Below, one piece after another: positions 45,628 to 55,000 of a stretch of 64,000 nt of DNA; positions within the stretch are counted from its first letter, which is position 1, and each line of letters opens with the position of its first letter. The notes under the pieces were generated by a model. That model was not told the DNA's origin. It did not search any database and saw only the letters and a list, made by a program, of their open reading frames with translations. Location: NCBI RefSeq assembly GCF_013403955.1, contig NZ_JABFDG010000008.1, positions 62,001 through 126,000 of the forward strand, written 5' to 3'. A program made the position numbers and the translations under genes. The stretch is from Winogradskyella vidalii. GTDB lineage: Bacteria > Bacteroidota > Bacteroidia > Flavobacteriales > Flavobacteriaceae.

Positions 45628-46806
45628 TTAAATTTTAGAACATACAAGAACTATTTTAGCTTCATCATAAGTTGTAGTGAAAAATAGATACGTTGTTCCG
45701 CCATCTTTAACTTTTAATTTTTTCCTTATATCTTGAACTGAAAGCGGAAAATTTCGTGTTGTAATATTAGCTTTCGTAATCTTTTCTTTAGAAAATATTT
45801 TCTTATTAAAAGGTAATATCTTTTCTATCTTGAAGCGCCTACCAGGGAATTCTAAGAGTGCTTCAGAAGTATATAAATGAGAATGTTTGTGTAACTTATT
45901 TAGGTTTAAAATAGCACTAACCGAATTGAATCCTCCCGACTTTAATATTGCTGAGTTGGGTTCGTATAGATAAGTAAGCGGTTTGCTATACTTGACCAAT
46001 GCTTCAGGTTCTTCACCAATAGTAAATTCAAAATGTTGCGAATGGTTCTTTTGTAAATTCACGGTTTTAATAATGACTTTGCCTTCATAATTACGTTCTA
46101 AAACCCACAGTAATTCTTTAACCTCATTATTTAGTGCTACCACATGAATTTCTCTTACATATGCTAAATCTAAAAGTGTTGCTGTTAGATCTAATAATGG
46201 TGATGTTTTAATCATCACGTTTTTGGCATAGTGCAGAAATAGATTTTGATGTGTTTCTATGTTTGGCTCACAGTCGGCTAATAAAAATACTTTCTGCTTA
46301 GATTGATCTCTTCTTGAGGGGTCAATATAAATCCAATCGAAAGGCTGATTCAGTCGTTTTAAAGCCTCAATACCATTTTCATTTAAGCAAGTGATGTTTG
46401 ATGCCTTTAGGACGTCAAAATTGTGCTGAACGAGTTCTGAAAGTTTGGTATTGATTTCACAATGGGTAACTTTGTTTACTTGTTTTGAGAAGTAATAAGC
46501 ATCAACTCCAAACCCTCCTGTAAGGTCAATAATAGTATTGCCTGAAATTAAGTTCGCTTTATATTCTGCTGTAGTCTCAGATGAAGTTTGTTCAATATTA
46601 AGTTTGTTGGGGAAATAGATATTTTCAGTATTAAACCACGAAGGAAGTTTTTTTTCGCAACGTTTTTTGGCCTCAATTTGTTCTATAATTAATTTCGGAT
46701 CCACCGTTTTAAACGGAATGCCTTTCAACATTAACAATGAGGTATCTGAATTTATATGTGTAGATATGAATTCTTGAATATCAGTATGTAATAAGTCTTT
46801 ATTCAA
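45628..46806 (-). CDS. Class I SAM-dependent methyltransferase with THUMP-like domain
   Basis: This is a 392-residue protein. The Rossmann methyltransferase part lies at about 85-230 with SAM motif I IIDLTGGFGVDAYYF and a later IYIDPSRRD motif. The C-terminal portion (about 290-392, FPGRRFKIEKILPFNKKIF then ITTRNFPLSV) matches a THUMP-like domain, so an RNA substrate is likely. The start appears to be TTG at 46806, since an in-frame stop (the AI-2E stop) lies only 6 bp upstream and no ATG is near. It is transcribed after the AI-2E transporter with a 6-bp gap. Confidence 0.85.
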   Translation of the reverse strand: MNKDLLHTDIQEFISTHINSDTSLLMLKGIPFKTVDPKLIIEQIEAKKRCEKKLPSWFNTENIYFPNKLNIEQTSSETTAEYKANLISGNTIIDLTGGFGVDAYYFSKQVNKVTHCEINTKLSELVQHNFDVLKASNITCLNENGIEALKRLNQPFDWIYIDPSRRDQSKQKVFLLADCEPNIETHQNLFLHYAKNVMIKTSPLLDLTATLLDLAYVREIHVVALNNEVKELLWVLERNYEGKVIIKTVNLQKNHSQHFEFTIGEEPEALVKYSKPLTYLYEPNSAILKSGGFNSVSAILNLNKLHKHSHLYTSEALLEFPGRRFKIEKILPFNKKIFSKEKITKANITTRNFPLSVQDIRKKLKVKDGGTTYLFFTTTYDEAKIVLVCSKI

Positions 46807-46812
46807 ACTAAA

Positions 46813-47901
46813 CTATAACCCTTTAGTAAGCTTTTTAACAATGTTATATTCCGATAAAAATTCTTTTAAAATAACTTTTATAGCGGTGTAAGATGGAATG
46901 GCGACAATCATACCAACAACTCCAAATAATATGCCCGATATAATTATGACTAAGAAAATTTCTAAAGGATGTGATTTTACACTTTTTGAAAATATATAGG
47001 GTTGTGTGAAAAAATTATCTACCAATTGTGCAAAAATAAACCCAATCATGACATAGATTGTTTTGGGTAATATAACTTGACTAAAATTTTCGCCTATGTT
47101 GCTAGACATACTTAATAGTAATATTAAAAAACCACTGACTAAAGGCCCCACATAAGGCACCAGATTAAGTAGTGCACATAGAAAAGCAATAACGATGGCA
47201 TTGTCAATTCCGAAGATTAATAATACAATCGTATAAATTACAAATAGAATTAAAATTTGAAGAATAAGACCAACAAAATAGCGTGATAGTAAATCTTTTA
47301 TAGCGGTAATTGAGCGTTTGGAGCGTTCTTCATTTCCGCTAGGCACAAAAGTCATAACGCCATCTTCAAATAATTTGCTGTCTTTTAAAAAGAAAAATGA
47401 AATAAAAAGTACCGAAAATAAACCGACGCTAAAGGTGCCTAAACCACTTATAAAACTATTTAGAAAGTTAGGGATAATGGCAAAGTCTAGTTTAGAGAGT
47501 ACATTTGTATCTTGTATTGAGGCTTCAACATCAATATTATTAAATTCAAAATAGGTGATAATTTGATCGTATAAATGCTCAATATTACCTTGTAGTTCTT
47601 CAATATTAAGTAAGGCTAAATTATGCCCTTGTTCGATAATAAGCGGAATAAAAAGTCCAACAAGCCCTGTTAAAACGCCTAATAATAAAACCATGGTTAC
47701 CACCACAGCAAAGGTGTTGTGGAATTTTAAACGTTCTCTTAAAAATAAAATGATTGGTCTTCCAATTAAAGAAATAACTACAGCAACGGCAATATATACG
47801 ATTACAGATTGAATTTTATAGAGAAAAAAGAGTAGTAAAGCGATGGCTAAAATAATGCCTATTGCTCTTAAAATTCCGTTGGCTATGATTTTTGAATTCA
47901 T
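46813..47901 (-). CDS. AI-2E family (TqsA/PerM-like) transporter
   Basis: This is a 362-residue membrane protein with about eight helices: paired helices at the N-terminus (AIGIILAIALLLFFLYKI and SVIVYIAVAVVISLIG), a soluble middle segment (about 95-150), and a C-terminal block with FLCALLNLVPYVGPLVSGFL, the hallmark of the AI-2E transporter family. Members export autoinducer-2 or act as permeases or Na+/H+ antiporters, and the substrate here is not known. It lies upstream of the THUMP-like methyltransferase in the same direction. Confidence 0.92.
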   Translation of the reverse strand: MNSKIIANGILRAIGIILAIALLLFFLYKIQSVIVYIAVAVVISLIGRPIILFLRERLKFHNTFAVVVTMVLLLGVLTGLVGLFIPLIIEQGHNLALLNIEELQGNIEHLYDQIITYFEFNNIDVEASIQDTNVLSKLDFAIIPNFLNSFISGLGTFSVGLFSVLFISFFFLKDSKLFEDGVMTFVPSGNEERSKRSITAIKDLLSRYFVGLILQILILFVIYTIVLLIFGIDNAIVIAFLCALLNLVPYVGPLVSGFLILLLSMSSNIGENFSQVILPKTIYVMIGFIFAQLVDNFFTQPYIFSKSVKSHPLEIFLVIIISGILFGVVGMIVAIPSYTAIKVILKEFLSEYNIVKKLTKGL

Positions 47902-47983
47902 GCGATAAATATAGTTAAAGCTACTGAAATATTATAGTTTAGTTTTTATCTGTTATAGCTTTAATTGAGTAATAATTACTCTT

Positions 47984-48493
47984 TTAAATGCTTTGATTTA
48001 ATTGTTTTGTCATCTCATAAAGCGCAATACTTGTAGCTTGTACAACATTCATACTGCTATTAGTTCCAAACATATTAATATGAACAACAGCATCTACTTG
48101 TTCTAAGGTTGTTTCTGAAACACCGAAATTTTCATCGCCTAAAATTAAGGCAATGGGTTGTTTTGTATTTAAGTTAAAACGCGATAAGGCTTGGCTGTCT
48201 TCTGTAATCTCTAAAGCAATGAGGTAATAATTATTAGCTTTTAAGGATTGAATTTCTGTATCTATATTTTCTCTTATACTGTACGATACATATTTTTCTG
48301 TAGAACGAGATGTTTTAGTCATTCGTTTTCCTAGTGCAATATCAGTACCACAAAAAATTAGTTTCTCAATATTAAAAGCATCTGCTATACGGAATAAACT
48401 CCCTATGTTTGGCGCGTTTCTAACATTATCACAAACGACTGTTATAGGGTGTTTTTGTTTCTTAAAGGTGGAGTTGTAATGATTGAGTTGCAA
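47984..48493 (-). CDS. TrmH/SpoU family RNA 2'-O-methyltransferase
   Basis: This is a 169-residue SPOUT enzyme. The three SpoU motifs are visible: NVRNAPNIGSLFRIADAF, then ALILGDENFGVSE, then HINMFGTNSSMNVVQATSIA. The small size without an N-terminal extension is usual for a free-standing tRNA methyltransferase. The start is TTG at 48493 (MQLNHYN); the next in-frame upstream stop is only five codons away. The RNA target is not certain. Confidence 0.88.
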   Translation of the reverse strand: MQLNHYNSTFKKQKHPITVVCDNVRNAPNIGSLFRIADAFNIEKLIFCGTDIALGKRMTKTSRSTEKYVSYSIRENIDTEIQSLKANNYYLIALEITEDSQALSRFNLNTKQPIALILGDENFGVSETTLEQVDAVVHINMFGTNSSMNVVQATSIALYEMTKQLNQSI

Positions 48494-48546
48494 TAGCGTG
48501 TAGAATTAGAAGGATTTAAATATGTTGGTATATATTGAAATCCGTA

Positions 48547-49200
48547 TTAGTTTTCAAAAGCATATTTTACAATATTAGCGCCCATTTGTAATGCTTTTGT
48601 TCTAACCTCTTCTGGGTCATTGTGGACTTCGGCATCTTCCCAGCCATCTCCTAAATCACTTTCAAAAGTAAATAATAAGATAAGTCTACTCTCATGGAAA
48701 ATACCAAAAGCTTGAGGTGCTTTGCCATCGTGCTCATGGATTTTTGGTAGTCCGTTAGGGAATTCATAAATAGTGCTAAAAATACTATGGTCTTTAGGGA
48801 TTTCAACTAATTCATTATTTGGAAAAACTTTCTTTAATTCTTTAGTAATGTAGGGTGCCATACCATAATTGTCATCGATATGAAGAAAGCCACCTGAAAT
48901 AAGATAATTTCTTAAATTTTCGGCATCGTCATCACTAAAAAATACATTGCCATGGCCTGTCATGTGTAGCAGTGGAAATTGAAAAATATCAATACTACCG
49001 ACTTCCACAGTTTGAACGCTTTCATTAATATTTGTATCTATATGGTCATTGCAATATTTTGCTAGGTTAGGTAATGCTGTTGGGTTACTGTACCAATCGC
49101 CACCACCTTTATATTTTAAAATGGCAACATCTTGTGCAAATAGAAAAATAGAAAAAAGTGAAAAATATAAGGTTAAAAGGCTTTTCATTGATTTATTCAT
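48547..49200 (-). CDS. DUF4159 domain exported protein
   Basis: This is a 217-residue protein with a signal peptide (LLTLYFSLFSIFLFAQ); start at 49200 or at the second Met (MKSLL, 49188). The DUF4159 domain has the pattern LHMTGHGNVFFSDDDAENLR and GGFLHIDDNYG, reminiscent of a glutamine amidotransferase-like fold without the catalytic Cys. The function is unknown. It overlaps the end of rsmE by 8 bp and is the last gene of the PPIase-rsmE-DUF4159 string. Confidence 0.85.
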   Translation of the reverse strand: MNKSMKSLLTLYFSLFSIFLFAQDVAILKYKGGGDWYSNPTALPNLAKYCNDHIDTNINESVQTVEVGSIDIFQFPLLHMTGHGNVFFSDDDAENLRNYLISGGFLHIDDNYGMAPYITKELKKVFPNNELVEIPKDHSIFSTIYEFPNGLPKIHEHDGKAPQAFGIFHESRLILLFTFESDLGDGWEDAEVHNDPEEVRTKALQMGANIVKYAFEN

Positions 49201-49897
49201 TTAAAAACGCAACCGAGTGGCAAGCAGCAATAGCAGCTGTTTCAGTACGCAAACGAGTCTCACCCAAAGTTACGGGAATAAACTGATGTTGCAAGGCCAT
49301 TTCAATTTCTTTAACGCTAAAGTCGCCTTCTGGTCCAATTAAAATGAGACAATCAGTTGCTGATTTTAACTGTGATTTTAAAGATTTTTTATCGGTTTCT
49401 TCACAATGAGCGATATAAGTGGCTTCGGTGAATTCTTGACCTATAAACTCCTTAAACGCTATGGGTTTATTGAGTATGGGTAAGTAATATTGTAAAGACT
49501 GCTTCATTGCAGACTGAATAATTTTTTCAAAACGTTCAAGTTTTACAACCTTACGTTCACTATGCTCACAGATAATAGGCGTAATGGTTTCTACACCTAT
49601 TTCAGTTGCTTTCTCTAAAAACCACTCGTATCTATCATTCATTTTAGTAGGCGCAACTGCGAGATGTAAGTTGTAGTTCCGCTTTGGCTGAAAGCTTTTA
49701 GAGCTAACCGAAACCACACAGTTTTTTTGGTCTGCTTGTGTGATTTCGGCAGTAAAGCGCCAACCTTTTCCATTGGTTATATGTAAAGTATCTCCTTGTT
49801 TTTTACGTAAAACTTTAGCGATATGTCTGCTTTCGTCCTTATCAAAGCTAAAGCTTGTATCGTTTTCTGAAATATTTTGATTATAGAATAATTGCAT
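49193..49897 (-). CDS. rsmE: 16S rRNA (uracil-1498-N3)-methyltransferase
   Basis: This is a 234-residue RsmE of the SPOUT class. It has an N-terminal PUA-like domain (about 1-70, ESRHIAKVLRKKQGD) and the C-terminal trefoil-knot methyltransferase with LIGPEGDFSVKEIE and LGETRLRTETAAIAA. It methylates U1498 in the decoding region of the 30S subunit. The start shares a base with the stop of the upstream PPIase gene (TAATG). Confidence 0.93.
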   Translation of the reverse strand: MQLFYNQNISENDTSFSFDKDESRHIAKVLRKKQGDTLHITNGKGWRFTAEITQADQKNCVVSVSSKSFQPKRNYNLHLAVAPTKMNDRYEWFLEKATEIGVETITPIICEHSERKVVKLERFEKIIQSAMKQSLQYYLPILNKPIAFKEFIGQEFTEATYIAHCEETDKKSLKSQLKSATDCLILIGPEGDFSVKEIEMALQHQFIPVTLGETRLRTETAAIAACHSVAFLNE

Positions 49898-50529
49898 TAA
49901 TCGATATCTTCAGTAAATTTTAATACCGTAACCTCTTCAATTAAGGTTATTGGCTCAGTTTTAAGAATTAAATAATAGATTTTATTGTCTAAATCATCAA
50001 CCATAAAAGCTTCATTTACAGGATTGCTTTCGCTGAATGCTACAGCATCAAAAGCTTCAGACATGTCGCCGGCTTTAATCCAGCCCGTATCACCACCCAT
50101 TTTTGCCGTTGGCCCTTGCGAGTGATATTTAGCCAAGTCTTTAAAACGGTAGCCTTGCAGAAATTGATTTAATATTTTTTGTCGTCTAGATTTCGCTTCT
50201 TCATCTGATGTATTAGCAGCATTAAACTCTATAATTCTGAATTTTGAATAATTAACATCGGCTTTATCGACAACCTTATAAAACGTTTTTTTAAAGTCTG
50301 TTCTAATAACTTTTTTTCCGCCTTTAGCCATGTTAAACAACTCATCGGCTAATTTAGTTTTGTGCTTTGCTTTGTTAAAAGTGAAAAGTTTTCCTTTTTT
50401 AGGTTTGTTGGCCTTTAAAAATATTTGTGCTTCCTCTGGTGTAGAAATAGAATCGAGTTGTGTTTCTAATTCTGATTGAGAAAAACCTATTAAAGGCAGT
50501 AATAATAGTAGTGTAAAAAGATGTTTCAT
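49897..50529 (-). CDS. Exported parvulin-type peptidyl-prolyl isomerase
   Basis: The start is taken at the ATG at 50529, which gives a clean signal peptide (MKHLFTLLLLLPLIGFS); the longer frame to 50691 adds an unlikely leader. The mature protein (about 190 residues) has a PpiC/rotamase domain at about 85-200, with DLAKYHSQGPTAKMGGDTGW and SEAFDAVAFS. It probably helps fold or chaperone envelope proteins. The gene is coupled to rsmE through a TAATG overlap. Confidence 0.88.
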   Translation of the reverse strand: MKHLFTLLLLLPLIGFSQSELETQLDSISTPEEAQIFLKANKPKKGKLFTFNKAKHKTKLADELFNMAKGGKKVIRTDFKKTFYKVVDKADVNYSKFRIIEFNAANTSDEEAKSRRQKILNQFLQGYRFKDLAKYHSQGPTAKMGGDTGWIKAGDMSEAFDAVAFSESNPVNEAFMVDDLDNKIYYLILKTEPITLIEEVTVLKFTEDID

Positions 50530-50818
50530 GTTAAATTTATTTAGTTTTTGATTCAGGGTAAGTGCAAAAAAACTAAATTTTAAGTTAGTATTGAAATAAT
50601 GCTCATAAGATGTTAACAGATGTTTTAACAATTCTAAAATACAAATCAATTTTATAGAGTGATTTTGAATATGTTGTATGGAATAAAGCAACCCTATTAA
50701 AACTGAAACAAAATTTACTTCATTGTCTTTATAATAATCTTATTTTTCCGATAGAATGTTATAACGGGTACATTTCTAAAGGAGTTGACGTATTAATTCT
50801 AACGCGTATCAAAAATCA

Positions 50819-51841
50819 CTAGATTTTTAAACGTGCTGTTGCCATCACGTCAAAATCTGAAAAATCCTTTTCTAAATATTTTAGGTAACCAACAATAGCA
50901 ATCATGGCTGCATTGTCTGTTGTATATTCAAATTTTGGAACATAAGTTGCCCATCCAAATTTCTGTTCAGATTCTTTTAAAGCTTTTCTAATTCCGGAGT
51001 TAGCTGAAACACCACCACCTATAGCGATGTGTTTTATGGCTGTTTGCTTCACTGCTAATTTCAATTTAGCCATTAAAATACCAATTATAGTATATTGAAT
51101 AGAAGCACAAATGTCATTTAAATTCTCTTCGATAAAATTAGGATTGGCTTTTACTTCACGTTGAACAAAATAAAGAATAGCGGTTTTTAATCCTGAAAAG
51201 CTAAAATTTAAGCCCTCAACTTTTGGTTTGGTAAATTGATACGCTTTAGGGTTACCTAGTTGTGCTCTTCGGTCAATTTCCGGACCAGCAGGATAGCCTA
51301 AACCTAATACTTTTCCACTTTTATCATAAGCTTCTCCAACAGCATCATCTATAGTTTCGCCTAAAACTTCCATTTTAAAATGACTACTGACCTTAACAAT
51401 CTGTGTGTGTCCACCAGAAATAGTCATTGCTAAAAAGGGAAAAGGCGGTTTTTTATGATTGTCCTCATCTATAAAGTGGGCTAAAATATGCGCTTGCATA
51501 TGGTTAACATCAATTAAAGGAATGTTTAAACCGTAAGCCAGAGATTTGGCAAATGATGTCCCTACCAATAAAGAACCCATTAAACCAGGGCCTCTTGTAA
51601 ATGCAATAGCACTTAATTGTTCTTTTTTAATACCTGCTTTTTCTATGGCCTGATGAACCACTGGAACAATATTTTGTTGGTGAGCTCTTGAAGCTAATTC
51701 AGGAACAACACCACCATATTCGGCATGAATTTTTTGATCAGCAACAACATTGCTTAAAATTCTGTCGTTACAAAGTACAGCAGCCGAAGTATCATCGCAA
51801 GATGATTCAATTCCTAGGATGTAAATATTTTCTTTTTTCAT
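50819..51841 (-). CDS. tsaD: tRNA N6-adenosine threonylcarbamoyltransferase subunit TsaD
   Basis: This is a 340-residue protein starting at the ATG at 51841 (MKKENIYILGIESSCDDTSA); the slightly longer frame would need a TTG. It has the ASKHA ATPase fold with ILGIESSCDDTSAAV, the metal-binding histidines in HMQAHILAH, TISGGHTQIV, and GGVSANSGIR. It makes the t6A37 modification in ANN-decoding tRNAs with TsaB and TsaE, which are elsewhere. It is divergent from tamB, a conserved pairing in this family. Confidence 0.95.
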   Translation of the reverse strand: MKKENIYILGIESSCDDTSAAVLCNDRILSNVVADQKIHAEYGGVVPELASRAHQQNIVPVVHQAIEKAGIKKEQLSAIAFTRGPGLMGSLLVGTSFAKSLAYGLNIPLIDVNHMQAHILAHFIDEDNHKKPPFPFLAMTISGGHTQIVKVSSHFKMEVLGETIDDAVGEAYDKSGKVLGLGYPAGPEIDRRAQLGNPKAYQFTKPKVEGLNFSFSGLKTAILYFVQREVKANPNFIEENLNDICASIQYTIIGILMAKLKLAVKQTAIKHIAIGGGVSANSGIRKALKESEQKFGWATYVPKFEYTTDNAAMIAIVGYLKYLEKDFSDFDVMATARLKI

Positions 51842-52004
51842 AGTCGATATTAGGCACAATAATTGTTAATTTTACCATTCATAGTCCAATGCTATATTTA
51901 ACAACGTATTATATGGGCAAAGGTAATAAGAATTCACACATTAAAAACTCATTATTTCTATCAAACGGATACTTAAAATATTAGGGAAAATTATAGCAAT
52001 ACTA

Positions 52005-55000
52005 TTGCTTTTGTTTTTCATTTTGTTTTTGGTATTGTCTATTCCTGCTGTGCAAACTAAGCTAGGTAAATATGTTACAGATAGATTAAATAATGATTTT
52101 AAAACCGATATTAATGTAGGGCGTGTTGGTCTTCAACTTAATGGCGATATAGAGCTCAAAGAAATACTGATTAGAGATTACAAAAAAGATACCTTAATTA
52201 GTGTCGGTGTATTAAATAGCTCTATCATTAGTTTTAGCAATTTGTACAACAGTAAATTGAACTTTGGAGATATAAAACTTCAAAATGTACTTTTTAACTT
52301 AAAGACCTATAAAGGGGAAGCCGAAACGAATTTAGATGTGTTTGTTGCTAAATTCGATAATGACAACCCAAGAGTTGGGCCTAGCGAATTTCTGTTTTCT
52401 TCGAGTGACGTGTCTATAGATGGAGGTGTTTTTAAACTCTCAGACGAAAACTTAGAAACCCCAAAAGTTTTTGAATTTACAGCATTAAACGCCAATACCA
52501 CTAATTTTTTAATTAATGGTCCTGAGGTAAGTTGTCGGATTAATAAGTTTAGCTTTAGAGATAGTAGAGGTATTGCGGTTAAAAATTTAATGGCAAATTT
52601 TGAATATACGCTAGATCACATGAATTTTAGTGATCTAAATATTAAAACTGAATTGTCAGATTTAAAAGGTGATTTAAGGTTTGACTATAAACGTGAAGAT
52701 TTAAAATATTTTAAAGATAAAGTTAATGTTGAGGCAAGTTTTAGGGATTCGGATATTTCACTAACAGAGCTTAATGTCTTTTTTGATGAATTTGGAATTG
52801 ATCAACATGCTAATTTTAATGCTGATTTATCTGGGACTTTAAATAATCTTAATGCAACTAACCTTAATGTTAGTACATCTACTAATACCAGAATTATTGG
52901 TGATATCACTTTTAAAAATTTATTTAGTAATGAGGAGGATAGCTTTGCTCTGCAAGGTGATTTTAAAAACTTAGCATCAAATTATAATGATTTAACAGCG
53001 TTATTACCAAGTCTATTAGGTAACTCTATTCCGAGTGTGATTTCTAAAGTTGGAAATTTTCAAATAAAAGGTACCTCGTATATCACAGCAAAACAGTTAG
53101 GAGCCAAAATTGATATAAATACTGATTTAGGGTTTATAAAATCCGATTTACAACTTACAAATATCAATAATATAGATAATGCAAGTTATGTTGGAAATGT
53201 TGTTTTAGAAGAATTTGACATCGGAAAACTAATTAATGACCCCTTAGTTAAAACAACCACTTTAAACCTTGATGTCGATGGAAAAGGCTTTACGATAGAT
53301 AATTTAAGTACCGAAGTAACAGGAGATATCTTTGTACTCGATTATAATGGCTATACGTATCGCGATATTTCACTTGCTGGTGATCTTGGAAATAAAATAT
53401 TTAATGGAATAGTAAAAGCAGAAGACCTAAATTTACAACTCGATTTTAATGGCTTGGCCGATTTTTCTGAAGACATTAAGACTTTTGATTTTAAAGCTCA
53501 GGTTGGTTACGCAAATCTTAATAAATTAAACTTTGTAACTAGAGATAGTATTTCTGAATTTAGAGGTTTGGTGACGATGTCTGCCAAAGGCTCTACCATT
53601 GATAATGCCGTAGGCGCAATTAATATTAAGAATACCACATATAAAAATCAAGATGAAAGTTATGTATTTCAAGATTTTGATATTGTGTCTTCTTTTGAAG
53701 GGAATGAGCGTACTATTGATATTAACTCACCAGATATTATTGATGGCTATATTAAAGGTCAGTTTAAAACCAAGGACATTTTAGGTTTAGTTGAAAATTC
53801 AGTAGGAAGTATTTATACAAATTATATCGCAAATGAGGTTGAAGAAGGTCAGTATATCGACTTCAATTTTAATATTTATTCAAAAATAGCGACAGTCTTT
53901 TTTAAAGATTTAATACTAGGAAAGAATACGTTTATAGAAGGCCGAATAGAAACCGATGAAAAAGGTTTTGAGTTGACTTTTAACTCTCCCGAAATTAAAT
54001 TTAAAGATTATTTCGCTAATAGCATTAATGTAAATATAAATAACAGTAATCCGCTATATAATACTTATGTAGAAATTGACAGCATAAGTGCAGGGGTTTA
54101 TAATATGTCTCAATTTAGTCTTATTAATGTTACCAAGCGCGATACATTATTAATTAGGTCGGAATTTAAAGGAGGCACAAATAATACCGATGATTTTAAT
54201 CTCAATCTATTTTATACTATAGATGAATCTAATCAATCCGTTGTAGGCATTAGAAGATCAGATGTATTATTTAAAGGTTATGAGTGGTTTTTAAATGCAG
54301 AAAACGACAGCTTAAACAAAGCACGTTTTGATAGGAAATTTGAAACCTTTGATGTGTTGCCAATTAAAATCACTCAAGGTGATGAAGAAATTTTGGTTTC
54401 TGGTAAAGTAGTGGACTCATTAAATAAAGATTTTAAGGTCGATTTTAAAGACGTTCAATTAGTAAAAATAACGCCTCGTATAGATAGTTTAGCTTTAAAA
54501 GGTGTTGTTAATGGTGATCTTGATATTCATCAAAATAATGGCGTTTACTTACCGAAATCTAATGTGGAAGTCAGTGGGTTGTTCGTCAACGACTACGACT
54601 TAGGAAATTTAAATGCTAAAATAGAAGGTAATAATTCTATTACCAATTATAATGTTGATGTGACTTTAATCAATGACAATTTAAAATCGTTTGATGCCAA
54701 AGGAACTATTGATATTGCAGAAAGTAATCCAAGGATAGATTTAGATGTTAATTTTGAAGAATTTTTACTCGATCCGCTCAATCCTTTAGGAGAAGGTGTT
54801 ATTAGTAATATTAGAGGATTGGTTTCTGGTGATGCTAAGGTTACCGGTAGTTTAAATAAACCGGCTATTTATGGCGAATTATTACTCGATAGAGCAGGAC
54901 TATCTATTCCGTATCTCAATGTAGATTATGGTTTTGATTTTGACTCTAAAGTATCTTTAAGAGGGCAACAATTTATTTTTAATGATGTTGCAATGACAGA

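Noticed and set aside
50530..50691. Longer N-terminus of the PPIase frame
   Set aside because: The ATG at 50529 is followed at once by a typical signal peptide; the added 54 residues would bury it.
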